NCBI GenBank assembly: GCA_020853525.1
Contig: JADYYS010000065.1
Coordinates: forward strand, 57,622 to 121,621
Direction: 5' to 3'
Origin: Ardenticatenales bacterium
GTDB lineage: Bacteria; Chloroflexota; Anaerolineae; Epilineales; Epilineaceae
DNA length: 64,000 bases
The position numbers were made by a program, and so were the translations under genes. Position 1 is the first letter of the stretch; every line of letters begins with the position of its first letter. The notes beneath the pieces were generated by a model. That model worked only from the letters and a program-made list of their open reading frames with translations. It searched no databases and was not told the DNA's origin. Below, piece after piece: positions 39,401 through 44,676 of the stretch.

Positions 39401-40526
39401 GGAGATCTACCTGAAGGACCCGGACAACTGCCTGCGGCCGATCATCGGGGACGTTCTGGCCCTCGCCCCGGGCGAGCGGATCAGCTTCGACCCGAACACG
39501 GTGGCGGGGCCGGACTGGATGGGGAGCGCGTGGATCCGGGCGACGCAGCCGCTGGCCGTGGCGGTGGCGACGCAGGGGCCCAACCACCTGACGATCTACA
39601 ACGGCGTGCCGGGGGACATCTACAGCCTCGGCTTCAGCCTCGGCAGCCAGGTGAACTACGCGCCGCTGACGTACTCGGAATACCAGGGCTGGGACAGCGC
39701 GATCACGGTACAGAACCTGTCGGCGGTGTACGCGGCCAAGGTGAAGGTGTACTTCCTCGACCGAGGCGGGGACATCATCACGACGTTGGTGGACTGGGTG
39801 TGTCCGCGGGGAAGCCAGAGCTTCTTCCTGCCGGTGATCGGCGGGCTGCCGGGGAACTGGGTGGGCAGCGCGCGGGTGGAAAGCCAGGAGTGGGTGACGC
39901 CGGGCGGGCCGCAGAACGATCCGCCGCGGGTGCAGTCGGTGATGATGCTCGAGCGCTGGAGCGACCCGGCGCGGACGAGCCGGCGGGAGGCGATCGCGTA
40001 CAACCTGCTGACGGAGCAGGTGGCGTATGACTGGCAGCTCGGGATCCTGAACGGTGGGACGACGAGCGGCAGCGCGGTGATCGCAATCCCGCTTGTGGCC
40101 AAGGGCAACCGCGGGATCACGAGCGAGATCGGGATCACGAACCTGGTGCCGAAGCCGGGCTTCACGGACTTCGCGATCTACTTCTACGACCAGAACGGGC
40201 TGATCGACTACTACTGCCAGAAGCTGAACGAGAAGCAGGTGGAGTACATCGACCTGAACACGCAGGGCTTCCTGAGCGGGAACTTCCTGGGCAGTGCGGT
40301 CGTGAGCGCCGTGTTCTGGGAGCACGACGTGTTCGACGCGACGGGCACGTTCCAGCGGAACCTCGTCGGGCTCGGCGCGGTGGTCATCGAGCGCGTCGGC
40401 GGGACGCAGGGCGGGGCGGACGTGCCGGGCGACGAGTCGAAGGGCTACGAGGGCATCCCGGTCGGCAAGCCGTTCTGTGAGCTGCGGCCGAGTTGTCCGG
40501 GCGTGCCGGAGGGCTTCGAACCGTAG
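24471..40526 (+). CDS. Giant secreted DUF11-repeat surface protein
   Basis: Protein of about 5351 residues. A signal or anchor segment (about 15-33, IVVGTSLLAGAAIWFAPAP) is followed by an unrecognised N-terminal domain (50-270), a Ser/Thr/Pro linker (272-354), about 32 DUF11 domains (354-4607), a divergent DUF11-like domain (to about 4730), and four beta-sandwich modules with a V/I-QNL motif (4750-5314). DUF11 domains each open with ADLxIxK and a Gly-Pro-Ser strand and keep a Cys pair before a CNLG or CSLG turn. Such proteins form extended cell-surface or matrix fibres; no enzyme motif is seen. I chose GTG 24471, 8 bases after AAGGAAGG; ATG 24480 is an alternative. A strong terminator follows. 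Confidence 0.9.
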   Translation: MHNMLHHAQGASRWRAIVVGTSLLAGAAIWFAPAPTTGKRMEPYAPAGVARTDAFSAWPTTWTSIATDGDEGGCDAHRNVLESFYAADTEYIYLRLTNVDPAGWPSANPAGDARYKWFLDTVGMDAVLSGGSVTGAEWQLIVEDLCVAPDCTLGRDLLGEQTLMDDLANIGFTARWAANSPPDYTDNGIGSADWVRVLGTGTPGGGGPQGITTDPDIGFRVDGNNLDMYVSKASIGNPATLRVLWSTDNQDPNLDSAPNCDKPDSDTFQVIVASTPTPTSTITTTPTPTETPTITPTSTATQTPTSTPTSTSTSTSTSTSTSTSTSTSTNTATSTATSTPTNTPTVTPTPIPVGDLSILKIASAPVVVAGTNLVYTLNVANGGPLDAINTVVVDDLPAGTSFVTATTTQGACALVPTNRVQCNLNTVPDGGSATITITVLVGAGVPAGTVLSNPAQVSSDAPDNNNANNISRADVVVAAASNVLVTKTDDPDPVLAGNIVEYRITARNLGPSVARNYRLVDNHGPSLAFLTFDSATVSPAGSCVFSLVDGGVRCSLGDLPVGVLYVATVRWRVNANTPNLTVLNDTVSQFADSPITLDGASDPSESTTVNTAADLALDKTVQPSTAVAGEVVKWTITVRNLGPSDAPGVQVVDTLPTGFLFLSDSDACVEGPIGTLTCSLGTLAAGAVTSFDVFTQIDPSRAPGPAVNSAVAFSLASDPALANNSDTAEMTVGARADLRVMKMAVPNGPVPAGQQIVYTMMVDNLGPSYASNVTLLDAITSSGTFTVNSILSDRPATCVPATPAVGSNINVNCALTNPLEPVSVGSGRWTVTVVVTANGAQTINNVATVASTTPDPNLANNKDALSRGVTDVADLAITKVPEPGPYVAGRPTSYLLTVTNAGPSTAHNVVVTDSLDPRLTFISAVASQGSCGHAAGVVTCNLGNIPALGGATVTLNVAIDPDVAQGTDIANTAVVRSDDPDPDFSDNVDTATIRIRARADVAITKTDAPDPVVAGNLLVYNLAVTNDGPSTAANTVVSDPLPAQVMFLSATVAGNLGACGYNVGTHTVSCSLGDLAPGAVRTITVTVQVKPGTPPGIINNTADVASDTIDPDAANNSDTEPTTVQAAADLRLDKTVDPVTAVAGDSVKWTVKVSNLGPSDAQAVSVVDTLPAGFVYVANTDACVQGPPGTLTCSLGTLSAGATTSFDVHTVVAAAVAPGTYINSATASSPTADPTPGNNTDTASVAIVARADLKITKFASPAGPVPAGTPILYTFHVDNLGPSAASGVELTDAITSNGNFVINSIVSDRPATCTPATPTAPAGSRTVNCVLTGALEPQSAGTGRWTVTVSVTANSGQTLNNLATVESTTPDPNLANNMDMASRTVNDLADLAVVKTGPFLPVAAGNNATFTIVVTNNGPSTATNVVMGDDLPAGLIFVSAAATGGGACALVPTNRVECAWGSIPNSGVRTVTLVVTVDPNVPGGSVIHNTAVVNSDTPDPNIGNNLDGQDLAVAAVANLAIVKTDTADPVLAGNLLTYQLIVTNLGPSAAPNTNVIDNLPPQTTFVSANTANGTCSHDAGLNRVQCNLGTLQPVTFRLITITVRVNPGTPPGLINNTASVLSEALDLNPANNSDSEPTTVQAAADLRLVKTVDPAVAVAGGTVKWTVTVHNDGPSDAQNVQVVDVLPAGFMFLSDSDGCAEGPVGTLTCSLGTIPAGGSASFDIYTMVGVGVASGTYANTAAADSTTPDPNPANNTDTADVTVKSRADLRVIKIASPSGPVAAGQLITYLLVVDNLGPSAATGVTLVDAISSNGLFDLVGVNPNFDGNRPTATCAPLGPLVGVGVVNINCSLNAGVLEPFGPAGTGRWRVEVRLRANGAQTINNIATVAHNGDDPDLSNNVDELSRDIDDVADLSIAKTDDPDPATAGGPLSWELTVTNAGPSIATNVVVVDTAPPGVTVTSATVPGGSCAVVGDQITCNLGSMAPLSNRVVSIAATVNASIPSGTTLINSATVNSDTYDPNTSNNVDSEPTTIVGSADLSITKFDLIDPATAGEALSYYLDVTNGGPSVAVDVKVFDLLPDGANYVSAIAPGGTCAYETGPRIVNCQLGDMASGEQRFIVVNVVLDASIPDGTILVNRAVARTDTFDPNQANNEDSETTTVLASADLRLDKSVDPATLLAGDTVHYTIQVTNDGPSDAQAVTVVDTLPAGFTFLHDTDTCAEAPAGTLTCTLGTLVAGASTSFDVYASVDVDTAAGVYTNSATVASPTGDPDPADNTDSVDVSVLTSADLRITKTAVPSGPVDAGDTIDYTIYVDNLGPSAAVGAVMRDAITSDGRFDLLSVTTSRPAVCAPISAANISSTTINCTLTGALEPVGVGGDGRWRITVRLLVTEAQTINNVATIDADTPDPDVTNNIDELTRDVTAIADLFVDKTSVAIPDPLVAGGQIVYTVVVTNGGPSTADNVVIADRLPPGITVTDYVATDAEDGPVGCTTGTPGSASDPLRCGFGPLDVGDSVTAVFTATVDSDLPDGTVLENDVVAASDNPDPDIGNNFDSTLDEVTTSADVGIIKRDAPDPVTAGEELSYGLTVTNDGPSTARDVEVRDPLPPGTTFVDASVAGGTCAYAAGPHVVVCQLGDVAAGGARFIVVNVVVDADVPNGTVLRNTATATSTTADPDPGNNVDNANTTVAATADLSIDKKAAGSGVPGSEILYTITVTNHGPSEAQAVQVLEMLPAGVTYVWDDDNCAAGGSPCSLGNIAAGESVTFHVAVSVNQNAIGVLENGVRVVSTTPDPDLTNNTDIADVTARPTADMQIMKYGVPEAATTGEPITFTLLVQNLGPGLARNVVVVDTFIADGAYRIVDINGATCTPGLGAFTGNSVHTCQLGDMAAFTQRLVEFVVTTTDSTVITNVAAVRSDAEDPNLSNNKDDETIHDIRQAADLRVEKTSRGIPGPGVVAGGDIEYTIVVTNDGPSTATLVQVLDRLPNGIVVTGFSTTGPDGESSFGCTTGMPGSAIDQFTCNVGTLASGASAEIVFTADVNVNLPDGTILENDVLVWSDNIDRDPTDNRDTTLDVVGTSADLSVQKFGFPGPVRAGEITSYDIVYQNAGPSAARDVILTDVLPQYLDPISVFVVDGLNAFDSATCHIRTGDPVLVGSIVCELGNVPAGQGGRIVVTARVRTDAPAGVVTNTAFIASDTADPVLANNNSTFNTTIAQAADLAITKRILGVPVAGQPIVYEIVVSNLGPSAATAVQVVDTFSANQSYSWDTDSCSPSGPNQITCSLGTIPAGGSRTYQVTFNVAPNSAFQDATNAATASAAQTDPNPANNTSATRVPIRGISDLRITKFGKPDAEVRQSGLLTYTILVENLGPSDASNVVVRDTIASDGNYEVVSITGATCVPGPGIYLGNVTMDCTLPGPLAAFAQASIRMVIRPIEARSINNFAAVGSRNTDPDRSNDSATVEHDITELADLQVTKTAAPSPAVAGGTVVWTMQVTNNGPGIAENVVLMDRLPGGIVVTGFNAALPLGAVGGCTTGAAGSAIDQLKCNLGTLLNGESATVTVTAVVDASLPNGHILENDVMVSSDVLDAFNANNRATTLTPISAAANLSIAKSAAPSPATAGQPLLYTLTIGNGGPSTAQNVVVVDTLPAGVTFVGAVVIGQPGATCANVPAGSVTCQLGDVQPSQLVTVYIHTIVNPGFSGSLTNTAVVRSDTFDPSLANNTATTVTPVNATADLSIVKLADRLVVTPGRNFRYTITVRNNGPSDALNVQVLDTLPAGVTFVADQDNCTAAGQNVTCNLGTLLAGQTVQFDIEVAVAASVLDGVQLLNNARVTSSTPDPVAGNNTSVAEVVTRRVADLSVRKFGKPDGQVRTGEDLIYTILVDNFGPSNTANVVVQDILKADGQFEFRSVTGATCVPAPIQTANQSLTLACTIGSIPAGTTAQVTIVVRSLTSKSINNVATARSTDAEDPNTSNNTGYVEHDITQLADMSITKSATGEVVNPGPANCGLLTTLTPNAVTAGRNLTYVLTVTNNGPNATENVVVRDRLPAGFAVTSITVGGGGTCNAGTPGSALDVVTCGLDGMTSGQSKTITIVGRTDPNLSGGLLLVNDANVTSALLDANNANNYAHNLTTVSTAADLAITKTAEPPVVIAGQTVLQYTIMVTNNGPSLAQAVSVVDTLPAGITFVSASGAACRQNPANLLQITCQVGDLPAGGMATIFLVARVDGMTPPGVLTNTATVTSKTADPCAANNSATANVTVTRVADVFVMKAAVNDPAIAGDLIRWRVMFGNNGPSTATSVRVEDLLPLGVVFQRCESIDPNDAVSCAVISGDGLNVRQTVRLQSLNIKNMAMFTDLGELKAGDSYTFDIVARVDPGYVLDLRGDGDPGEMCAAYGQATGGYTAFAHNRVTITSAQDSGLVKNNFDDVCTRINGLADLRIDKTLDSCDVVLGGDPVAYVITVSNLGPSDAAKVVVTDVLPQQIDMATVTVDAGGGMLVSINTVTREVTVMAGNGDGQVGRINAGTAAVVTIRGTWKPSDFDFEATDTASVATIRDSVTWPGLMAAAEAPLAAARDTIDALLADDPLAPGTRTPTRDPDLSNNAVSFKHRVLASPVLLVNKTVSLNGQCPGVDVPVMIGPGQPITYCIELTNRTSLQIEPGALVTDTVRTKLGDRIVFTHKVDGAIGPGQKVSLKVVDRFTAAECGNATNNVEVTAFLRAGLGDVCLRPITGKDSHPIMVPCTDGATGADTRIGLPIINGPGDAACQTWIQVQNLGCVKTKALVVFWGDAGACPPQSAGPLKIECTGLLRPGSAWSMLGDSSQLPGGAKSAIVYSMNAEDLIKTPRGNDLPFADAACGFLFQSIVGDYLAWSEFDHAYRTFGTFRWIFDNENLAPLELDFGKHQGQPLGVVVNQSCPDGVDPNTTNNGGYAGIPTAGTGTYDPQFGGYTYYTPLVFATKGGLNSLIAIQNLGIECSSLEIYLKDPDNCLRPIIGDVLALAPGERISFDPNTVAGPDWMGSAWIRATQPLAVAVATQGPNHLTIYNGVPGDIYSLGFSLGSQVNYAPLTYSEYQGWDSAITVQNLSAVYAAKVKVYFLDRGGDIITTLVDWVCPRGSQSFFLPVIGGLPGNWVGSARVESQEWVTPGGPQNDPPRVQSVMMLERWSDPARTSRREAIAYNLLTEQVAYDWQLGILNGGTTSGSAVIAIPLVAKGNRGITSEIGITNLVPKPGFTDFAIYFYDQNGLIDYYCQKLNEKQVEYIDLNTQGFLSGNFLGSAVVSAVFWEHDVFDATGTFQRNLVGLGAVVIERVGGTQGGADVPGDESKGYEGIPVGKPFCELRPSCPGVPEGFEP
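25285..25525. repeat. Ser/Thr/Pro linker microsatellite
   Basis: Degenerate 6- and 12-base repeats on the theme ACGAGCACG/ACCAGCACC encode a pure Ser-Thr run bounded by Thr-Pro pairs, forming an extended linker between the N-terminal domain and the DUF11 array. All length changes in multiples of three would stay in frame. Confidence 0.85.
25911..36880. repeat. Higher-order repeat of four DUF11 domains, seven cycles
   Basis: The DUF11 domains fall into four recurring types in fixed order. Type A (DPxVTAG-like) begins near 25911, 27463, 29015, 30577, 32160, 33703, 35283 and 36880, so the period is about 1.55 kb (517-532 residues). Type B opens AADLRLDKTV, type C holds DAITSNG or a derivative plus RPATC, and type D follows it. 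Cycles 1-4 and 5-7 form two subgroups: in the later ones type C has SxTGATC and type D has RLPxGIVVTGF. Confidence 0.85.
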
Positions 40527-40571
40527 TCGCCGGCACGAAGGCGGGCGCCGCCCGCTTCGTTGGATCGCTTC

Positions 40572-40608
40572 GCGAAGGCCGGTTCCATCCAAAGGAACCG
40601 GCCTTCGC
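40572..40608 (+). terminator. Rho-independent terminator after giant gene
   Basis: A 15-bp perfect stem GCGAAGGCCGGTTCC / GGAACCGGCCTTCGC with a 7-base loop (ATCCAAA) is followed by TTTGTGACTT, 46 bases after the stop codon. Confidence 0.9.
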
Positions 40609-40791
40609 TTTGTGACTTGTCGCCGGAACGGATCGGCCGCAGTCTCCGTGCCCTTCCCAGCCGTCCATCTCCGCCTGCAGCGCTGCCACCTTTCGCCCGC
40701 GGGGGTGGGAGAGGGCAGGCGCGCCCCAGCGCGCCGGGTGAGGGACCGCGGATGTGCCCATAGGTTGAAGAACGACTACTTGACCGACTCT

Positions 40792-42678
40792 CTAGCGACC
40801 GACCCACGCCACGGGGAGCCGCACGACGTCGTGCTCCGCGGCAAGGTTCGTCGGCACGTCCGTCGGATCGACTGAGGCCGCTGCGGTCGGACGGTCCGTC
40901 GATGTCGCCGCGGCCGTCGCAGTTCTCGTCGCCGGCGCGGTCGCCGTCGCCTGCGGCGTCACCGGGTTCATCCCCTCCTCGTACCGCACCTGCGCCGGGA
41001 TCTTCCCCACCATCGGCGCCAGGTCCGGCCCGATCGCCGGCCAAGGCAGCGCATCGCCCCACCACGCCGGCTTGGCGCTGAGGTACAGCGACGCCGGCAG
41101 CGCACGGTCCGCGATGCCCGGATCCCACACCGTCCCATCCGTCACGCTGTCCCAGTTGCCGTGCCGCAGCAGCGTCGCGCGCACGTTCGGGTCGCCGCCG
41201 CCGCCGGGCGCGCCGTAGCCGAGGCGCCAGATCGGTTTGAGGGCGGACGGGCCGCTTGCGGGATACGCGACCTCGTACGTGTCAGACTTGCCGGGCGTGC
41301 CGAGGATGCAGCCCATGACGGTCATGTACGTGTTCTTGTGTTGGAGGTCCACCGCGTTGTTGTTCGAGGTCGCGACCTCTTCCTTCCAGCCCGTCGAGCG
41401 GCAGCGGAAGAACGTCTGATGGCTCGCCGAGCCATGGATGAAGTCGCCCGAGATCTGCGGGCCGATGTTCCCCTCCCAGAGGTTCATCGATGGGTGCGCC
41501 GAGTGGTTGAGGGACGGGCCGCCGATGAGCCACCACGGGTCGTCGAAGCGGATGTCCGGCAGGTGGTTGTAGCCGATGACGTTGCCCACTGCCCCGCCCG
41601 ACGTCATGATCCCGCCGCCGTCCACGTCGTGGACGACGTTGTTCTCGACGAGGTTGGCCGTGGACTGCAGGTCGAGCTGCAGGCCGTAGCCGCGGTCGCG
41701 GCCGTAGCCGGCGGCGGCGCCGTGGATCGTGTTGTCGCGCAGCTCGTTCTGCAGGCTTTCGATGTGCCACAGCCCGCGGCGCTTCATCCCGGTGATCTCG
41801 ACGTCCTTGATCCAGCACTGCTGCGCGCCATCCATCTCGACGATGAAGTCGTTCACGGGCTGTTGCTGGGTCAGCGTGAGGGACTCGACGCCGGCGCGGC
41901 GGACCATGCTGCGCGCGCTGACGAGGACGGCCTGCGGGGCGAGGGCGGGGTCGAGGTCGAAGAACAGCGGCAGGCTCAAGGCGACGGTGTTCATCGCCAG
42001 CCCGTCGGCGGGGCCGATGCCGACGATCTCGACGAGCTGCCCGCGCGCCCGCATGCCGTTCTCGCGGCTGCAGTACGTGCATGGCCCCTCGCTGCCGACG
42101 TGGTCGACGAGCACGCCGTCGTTGCGCTGGTCCACGAGCAGCACGTCGCCGACGGTGATGTCCGTCGTCGCGCTGAGCGTGATCGTCGTCGCGTCCTTGG
42201 CCGCACCGACGACGACGTCGTAGGTGCGCTTGCGGTTGAAGACATCGTTGTAGATGCTGCCGCGCATGTCGAGCACGGATCGCGTGCCCGAGCCCTGGTA
42301 GCGGATCATCGTTCGCCCTTGCCCGGCGCCGCGGAGCGTCTTGTCGGTCCGCAGGTTGATCGTCGCGGACGTGGCGTACGTCCCAGCCGGCAGGATTACG
42401 ACTTGCCCGGCGGGACACGCATCGAGCGCGCCTTGGATCGCCGCCGTCGCGTCCGTCCGGCCGTCGCCGAAGCGGGCGGCGTCGAGGGTGGTGCAGACCG
42501 TCGTGCGGACGGGGATGCCGCCGGGGATGCCGGCGAGGGACCAGTCGATGCGGCGGGTGGGGGGGAGGGTGACGGTGGTTGTCTCTGCCGTTGTGGCGCG
42601 GGCGTGCAGCGCGACCAGGGAGACCGCGACGGCCGTGAGGGCGAGGGTGCGGAGGACCGGATTGGCTCGACTACGCAC
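40792..42678 (-). CDS. Secreted pectate-lyase-like beta-helix protein with C-terminal anchor
   Basis: Exported protein of 628 residues. The signal peptide (about 8-30, LRTLALTAVAVSLVALHARA) is followed by a pectate-lyase-3 type entry: GDGRTDATAAIQGALDAC, VILPAGTYATSATINLRTD and TLRGAGQGRTMIRYQG. The helix continues with NELRDNTIHG, NLVENNVVHDVDGGGIMT and LWEGNIGPQISGDFIHG. A Thr/Ala/Pro-rich linker (about 572-610) ends in HDVVRLPVAWVGR. That last motif recurs in other secreted proteins of the window. Substrate is likely a polysaccharide, but catalytic residues cannot be assigned. GTG 42678 follows AAGGAG with about 9 bases. Its stop lies 184 bases past the giant gene terminator, so transcripts converge. 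Confidence 0.82.
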   Translation of the reverse strand: MRSRANPVLRTLALTAVAVSLVALHARATTAETTTVTLPPTRRIDWSLAGIPGGIPVRTTVCTTLDAARFGDGRTDATAAIQGALDACPAGQVVILPAGTYATSATINLRTDKTLRGAGQGRTMIRYQGSGTRSVLDMRGSIYNDVFNRKRTYDVVVGAAKDATTITLSATTDITVGDVLLVDQRNDGVLVDHVGSEGPCTYCSRENGMRARGQLVEIVGIGPADGLAMNTVALSLPLFFDLDPALAPQAVLVSARSMVRRAGVESLTLTQQQPVNDFIVEMDGAQQCWIKDVEITGMKRRGLWHIESLQNELRDNTIHGAAAGYGRDRGYGLQLDLQSTANLVENNVVHDVDGGGIMTSGGAVGNVIGYNHLPDIRFDDPWWLIGGPSLNHSAHPSMNLWEGNIGPQISGDFIHGSASHQTFFRCRSTGWKEEVATSNNNAVDLQHKNTYMTVMGCILGTPGKSDTYEVAYPASGPSALKPIWRLGYGAPGGGGDPNVRATLLRHGNWDSVTDGTVWDPGIADRALPASLYLSAKPAWWGDALPWPAIGPDLAPMVGKIPAQVRYEEGMNPVTPQATATAPATRTATAAATSTDRPTAAASVDPTDVPTNLAAEHDVVRLPVAWVGR

Positions 42679-42741
42679 GTTCGTCCACTCCTTCGAGGGA
42701 CACGGCGCTCGACGCTGCGCAAGTCGGATCGCTCATTTGTC

Positions 42742-42770
42742 TTGCGATCACGCGACCCTGACGGTAGAGT
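42742..42770 (+). promoter_or_regulatory. Promoter for first AbrB/PIN module
   Basis: TTGCGA (42742-42747) and TAGAGT (42765-42770) are 17 bases apart. The start would be near 42777, giving a leader of about 14 bases to the ATG at 42791 or none to the ATG at 42779. Confidence 0.55.
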
Positions 42771-42790
42771 ATGGGCTGATGGAGGACGAA

Positions 42791-43018
42791 ATGGAAACGA
42801 TGGTGTCTAGACGCGGTCAGACGGTCATCCCTGCTCTCATCCGCAAGCGGCACGGGATCGAAGAAGGCGACCGGCTGGTGTGGCTGGACGATGGCACGAG
42901 CATTCGGGTCGTCCCGGTACCGGCCAATGCGATGGCGGCCCTGCGCGGCAGAGCGCGCGGTGAGTCCCTGTTGGCGGAGCTGCTCGCCAGCCGGGCCGAG
43001 GACCGCGGGGATGGCTGA
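42791..43018 (+). CDS. AbrB/MazE-type antitoxin
   Basis: Predicted antitoxin of 75 residues. METMVSRRGQTVIPALIRKRHGIEEGDRLVWLDDG shows the swapped-hairpin AbrB fold with the usual GQTVIPALIR strand. It should bind the PIN toxin and its own promoter. I chose ATG 42791 with GGAGG at 42781-42785; an in-frame ATG at 42779 adds MEDE. The stop overlaps the toxin start by eight bases, the hallmark of a vapBC-type operon. The C-terminal half is short and charged, as expected for the toxin-binding tail. Confidence 0.85.
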   Translation: METMVSRRGQTVIPALIRKRHGIEEGDRLVWLDDGTSIRVVPVPANAMAALRGRARGESLLAELLASRAEDRGDG

Positions 43019-43415
43019 AGCGCGGATGGTGCTCGACACTTCAGCGATTCTCACCCTCCTCGAGGATGAGCCGGGCGCGGAGCGCGTTCAAGTGATCATC
43101 GAGCGCGGTACGGCAGTGATCCCGTGGATCGTGCTCCTGGAGGCCTACTACGTGTCCTTCCAGGAGCGAGGACAGGATGAGGCCGACCTGCGCTATGCCC
43201 TGATGAAACGGCTGCCGGTCACCTTCGACGACGTGCTGGATGAGCCCCGCCTGTTGACCGCCGGACGGCTCAAGGCCAGCCATCGTTTGTCGTTGGCCGA
43301 CGCCATCATCGCGGCCGTCACGCTGGCGAACTCGGGCACGCTGGTGCACAAGGATCCGGAGTACGCAGCGATCCAAGATCAGGTGCGGCAGGAAGCGCTG
43401 CCGTTCAAGGGCTGA
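43011..43415 (+). CDS. PIN-domain toxin (VapC-like)
   Basis: Predicted ribonuclease toxin of 134 residues. The acidic catalytic set is visible: VLDTSAIL (Asp), LLEAYYVSF (Glu), SLADAIIAAV (Asp) and HKDPEY (Asp). VapC toxins cleave RNA under magnesium and are silenced by the AbrB-type partner encoded upstream, with which it overlaps. The ATG at 43011 has GAGG upstream; a later ATG at 43026 is also possible. Convergent with the YjbR-like gene 57 bases on. Confidence 0.87.
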   Translation: MAEARMVLDTSAILTLLEDEPGAERVQVIIERGTAVIPWIVLLEAYYVSFQERGQDEADLRYALMKRLPVTFDDVLDEPRLLTAGRLKASHRLSLADAIIAAVTLANSGTLVHKDPEYAAIQDQVRQEALPFKG

Positions 43416-43471
43416 CGACGACCGCCTCGACCTCGTTGCTTTGCGACGACCACGTGCGAATCCACGCCCAC

Positions 43472-43894
43472 TCAACCCCCGCCCGTCAACCGTCGCGGCG
43501 CCACCAGCCCCCACGCCACCTCGACGTGCTCCCGCAGCTCGTCGTCGCCGATCGCGTCCAGGTTGATGCCGACCCAGCCCCGCACGCCGACGTAGGGCGG
43601 GCGGAAGTACACGGCCGGCTCGGCCTCGATGAGCGCCGCCTGCGCGCCGGGCGGCACGGGCAGCCAGACGGCGACACGCGGGTCGTCGTGGTGGTGGTCC
43701 GCGAACATGACGTAGACGCGCTTGCCGACGAAGAACGTCGGCGCGCCGTGGGAGGGGCGCTCGGTGGTCTCGGGGAGGGCGGCGCAGATCGTGCGGATGC
43801 GGAATAGATGATGAGTGCTCAGATACGGCGACGCTGGCGCGGCGGCGGAGCGGCGTCCGCTTGCGGCCTTATCGTCGGGTGGCAGGGATGGCAC
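43472..43894 (-). CDS. MmcQ/YjbR-family protein
   Basis: Protein of 140 residues. ICAALPETTERPSHGAPTFF and the following GKRVYVMF, then RGWVGINLDAIGDDELREHVE match the MmcQ/YjbR fold (CyaY-like), a DNA-binding-like family of unknown function. The first 30 residues are low-complexity. I use the GTG at 43894, preceded by GAGGTGAAAC; the codon is 3 bases after the stop of the PIN toxin at 43898, and both are on the minus strand, so this gene is probably the third cistron of the AbrB-PIN operon. A connection to the toxin system is inference. Confidence 0.8.
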   Translation of the reverse strand: MPSLPPDDKAASGRRSAAAPASPYLSTHHLFRIRTICAALPETTERPSHGAPTFFVGKRVYVMFADHHHDDPRVAVWLPVPPGAQAALIEAEPAVYFRPPYVGVRGWVGINLDAIGDDELREHVEVAWGLVAPRRLTGGG

Positions 43895-43897
43895 GTT

Positions 43898-44302
43898 TCA
43901 CCTCGAAGGCAACGTCTCCTGTGCCAACAGGAGCGCGGGGATGGCCGTGAAGTGCGGATCGCGATGGATGAGCACGGCGCCGTACTCGGCGGCGGTGGCG
44001 GCGATCAGCGCGTCGACGTATGGCAATCGCGCCGTTGCCGCGCGCCTAAGCTCGATGGCTTTGAGCACGACGGGGAGCGATACCGGGATCACCTCCGTCG
44101 CGATCTCGGTCAGCCTGTGCCAATCCTCGTCGAAGTGTTCTTCCGCGCCCTCGGCGTGCAACCGGCCCCAGAATTCGGCCGCCGTCAGCACGCTCATGCC
44201 CACGGGCGTACGTTCATCGGACAGCACACCGCGGACGCGTTCGGCCCCCGGCTCGCCGAAGAAGTAGGCCAGCACGGCGGAGGAGTCCAGAAGAACCTTC
44301 AT
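43898..44302 (-). CDS. PIN-domain toxin (VapC-like), second copy
   Basis: Predicted ribonuclease toxin of 134 residues. LLDSSAVLAYF (Asp6), TAAEFWGRL (Glu), PYVDALIAATA (Asp) and IHRDPHF (Asp) give the PIN acidic set. The start codon overlaps the AbrB-type antitoxin stop by ATGA, so translation is coupled. It is a distinct member of the family from the toxin at 43011, not a recent duplicate. The YjbR gene follows by three bases. Confidence 0.87.
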   Translation of the reverse strand: MKVLLDSSAVLAYFFGEPGAERVRGVLSDERTPVGMSVLTAAEFWGRLHAEGAEEHFDEDWHRLTEIATEVIPVSLPVVLKAIELRRAATARLPYVDALIAATAAEYGAVLIHRDPHFTAIPALLLAQETLPSR

Positions 44303-44562
44303 GTCTCGGCTGCCTGGTCGTCCTCGTCTTGGACGCGCTCGGCGATCAGATCAGCGACCGGGTCGGCACCGCGGCGGAGATAACTGCGCCCTGCGCCCAT
44401 CAACGCCGCCGCCAAGCGCGCCCTTGTCGGGCGCGGCGTGGCAATCAGTGTCCCGTTCGGCCCGATCGCCCAGTCCAGCTGGGTGCCGGGCGTCAAGTCC
44501 AACGAACGGACGAGTTCAGCCGGCAACGTCACCTGGTTCTTGCCCGTGATCGTCGTAATCAT
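44299..44562 (-). CDS. AbrB-type antitoxin, second copy
   Basis: Predicted antitoxin of 87 residues. MITTITGKNQVTLPAELV and SLDLTPGTQLDWAIG show the AbrB/MazE swapped-hairpin, and the charged C-terminal tail (VADLIAERVQDEDDQ) should wrap the toxin. I use the ATG at 44562. The start has no Shine-Dalgarno site, but a consensus promoter (TTGACA, 17 bases, TATGCT) ends six bases before the ATG, so the transcript should begin at the A of the start codon. Overlaps the PIN toxin by ATGA. Confidence 0.85.
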   Translation of the reverse strand: MITTITGKNQVTLPAELVRSLDLTPGTQLDWAIGPNGTLIATPRPTRARLAAALMGAGRSYLRRGADPVADLIAERVQDEDDQAAET

Positions 44563-44568
44563 GACCCG

Positions 44569-44597
44569 AGCATAGGTCAAGGGTTGTACGATGTCAA
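44569..44597 (-). promoter_or_regulatory. Consensus promoter giving a leaderless antitoxin mRNA
   Basis: On the minus strand TTGACA (44592-44597) is separated by exactly 17 bases from TATGCT (44569-44574), and six bases later comes the ATG at 44562. The start site fits the A of the start codon. This is the clearest leaderless arrangement in the window. Confidence 0.85.
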
Positions 44598-44676
44598 GGG
44601 GATTGCGGCTTCAAGGAGGCTGCATTCAGGACGATCCGATCCACGTTCGTGGTGAGCCGCACGACGTGCACGCGGC

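Noticed and set aside
40530..40560. A third copy of the palindromic repeat after the giant gene
   Set aside because: Only a short GGCGGGCGCCGCCCG segment resembles it; the flanking arms are absent.
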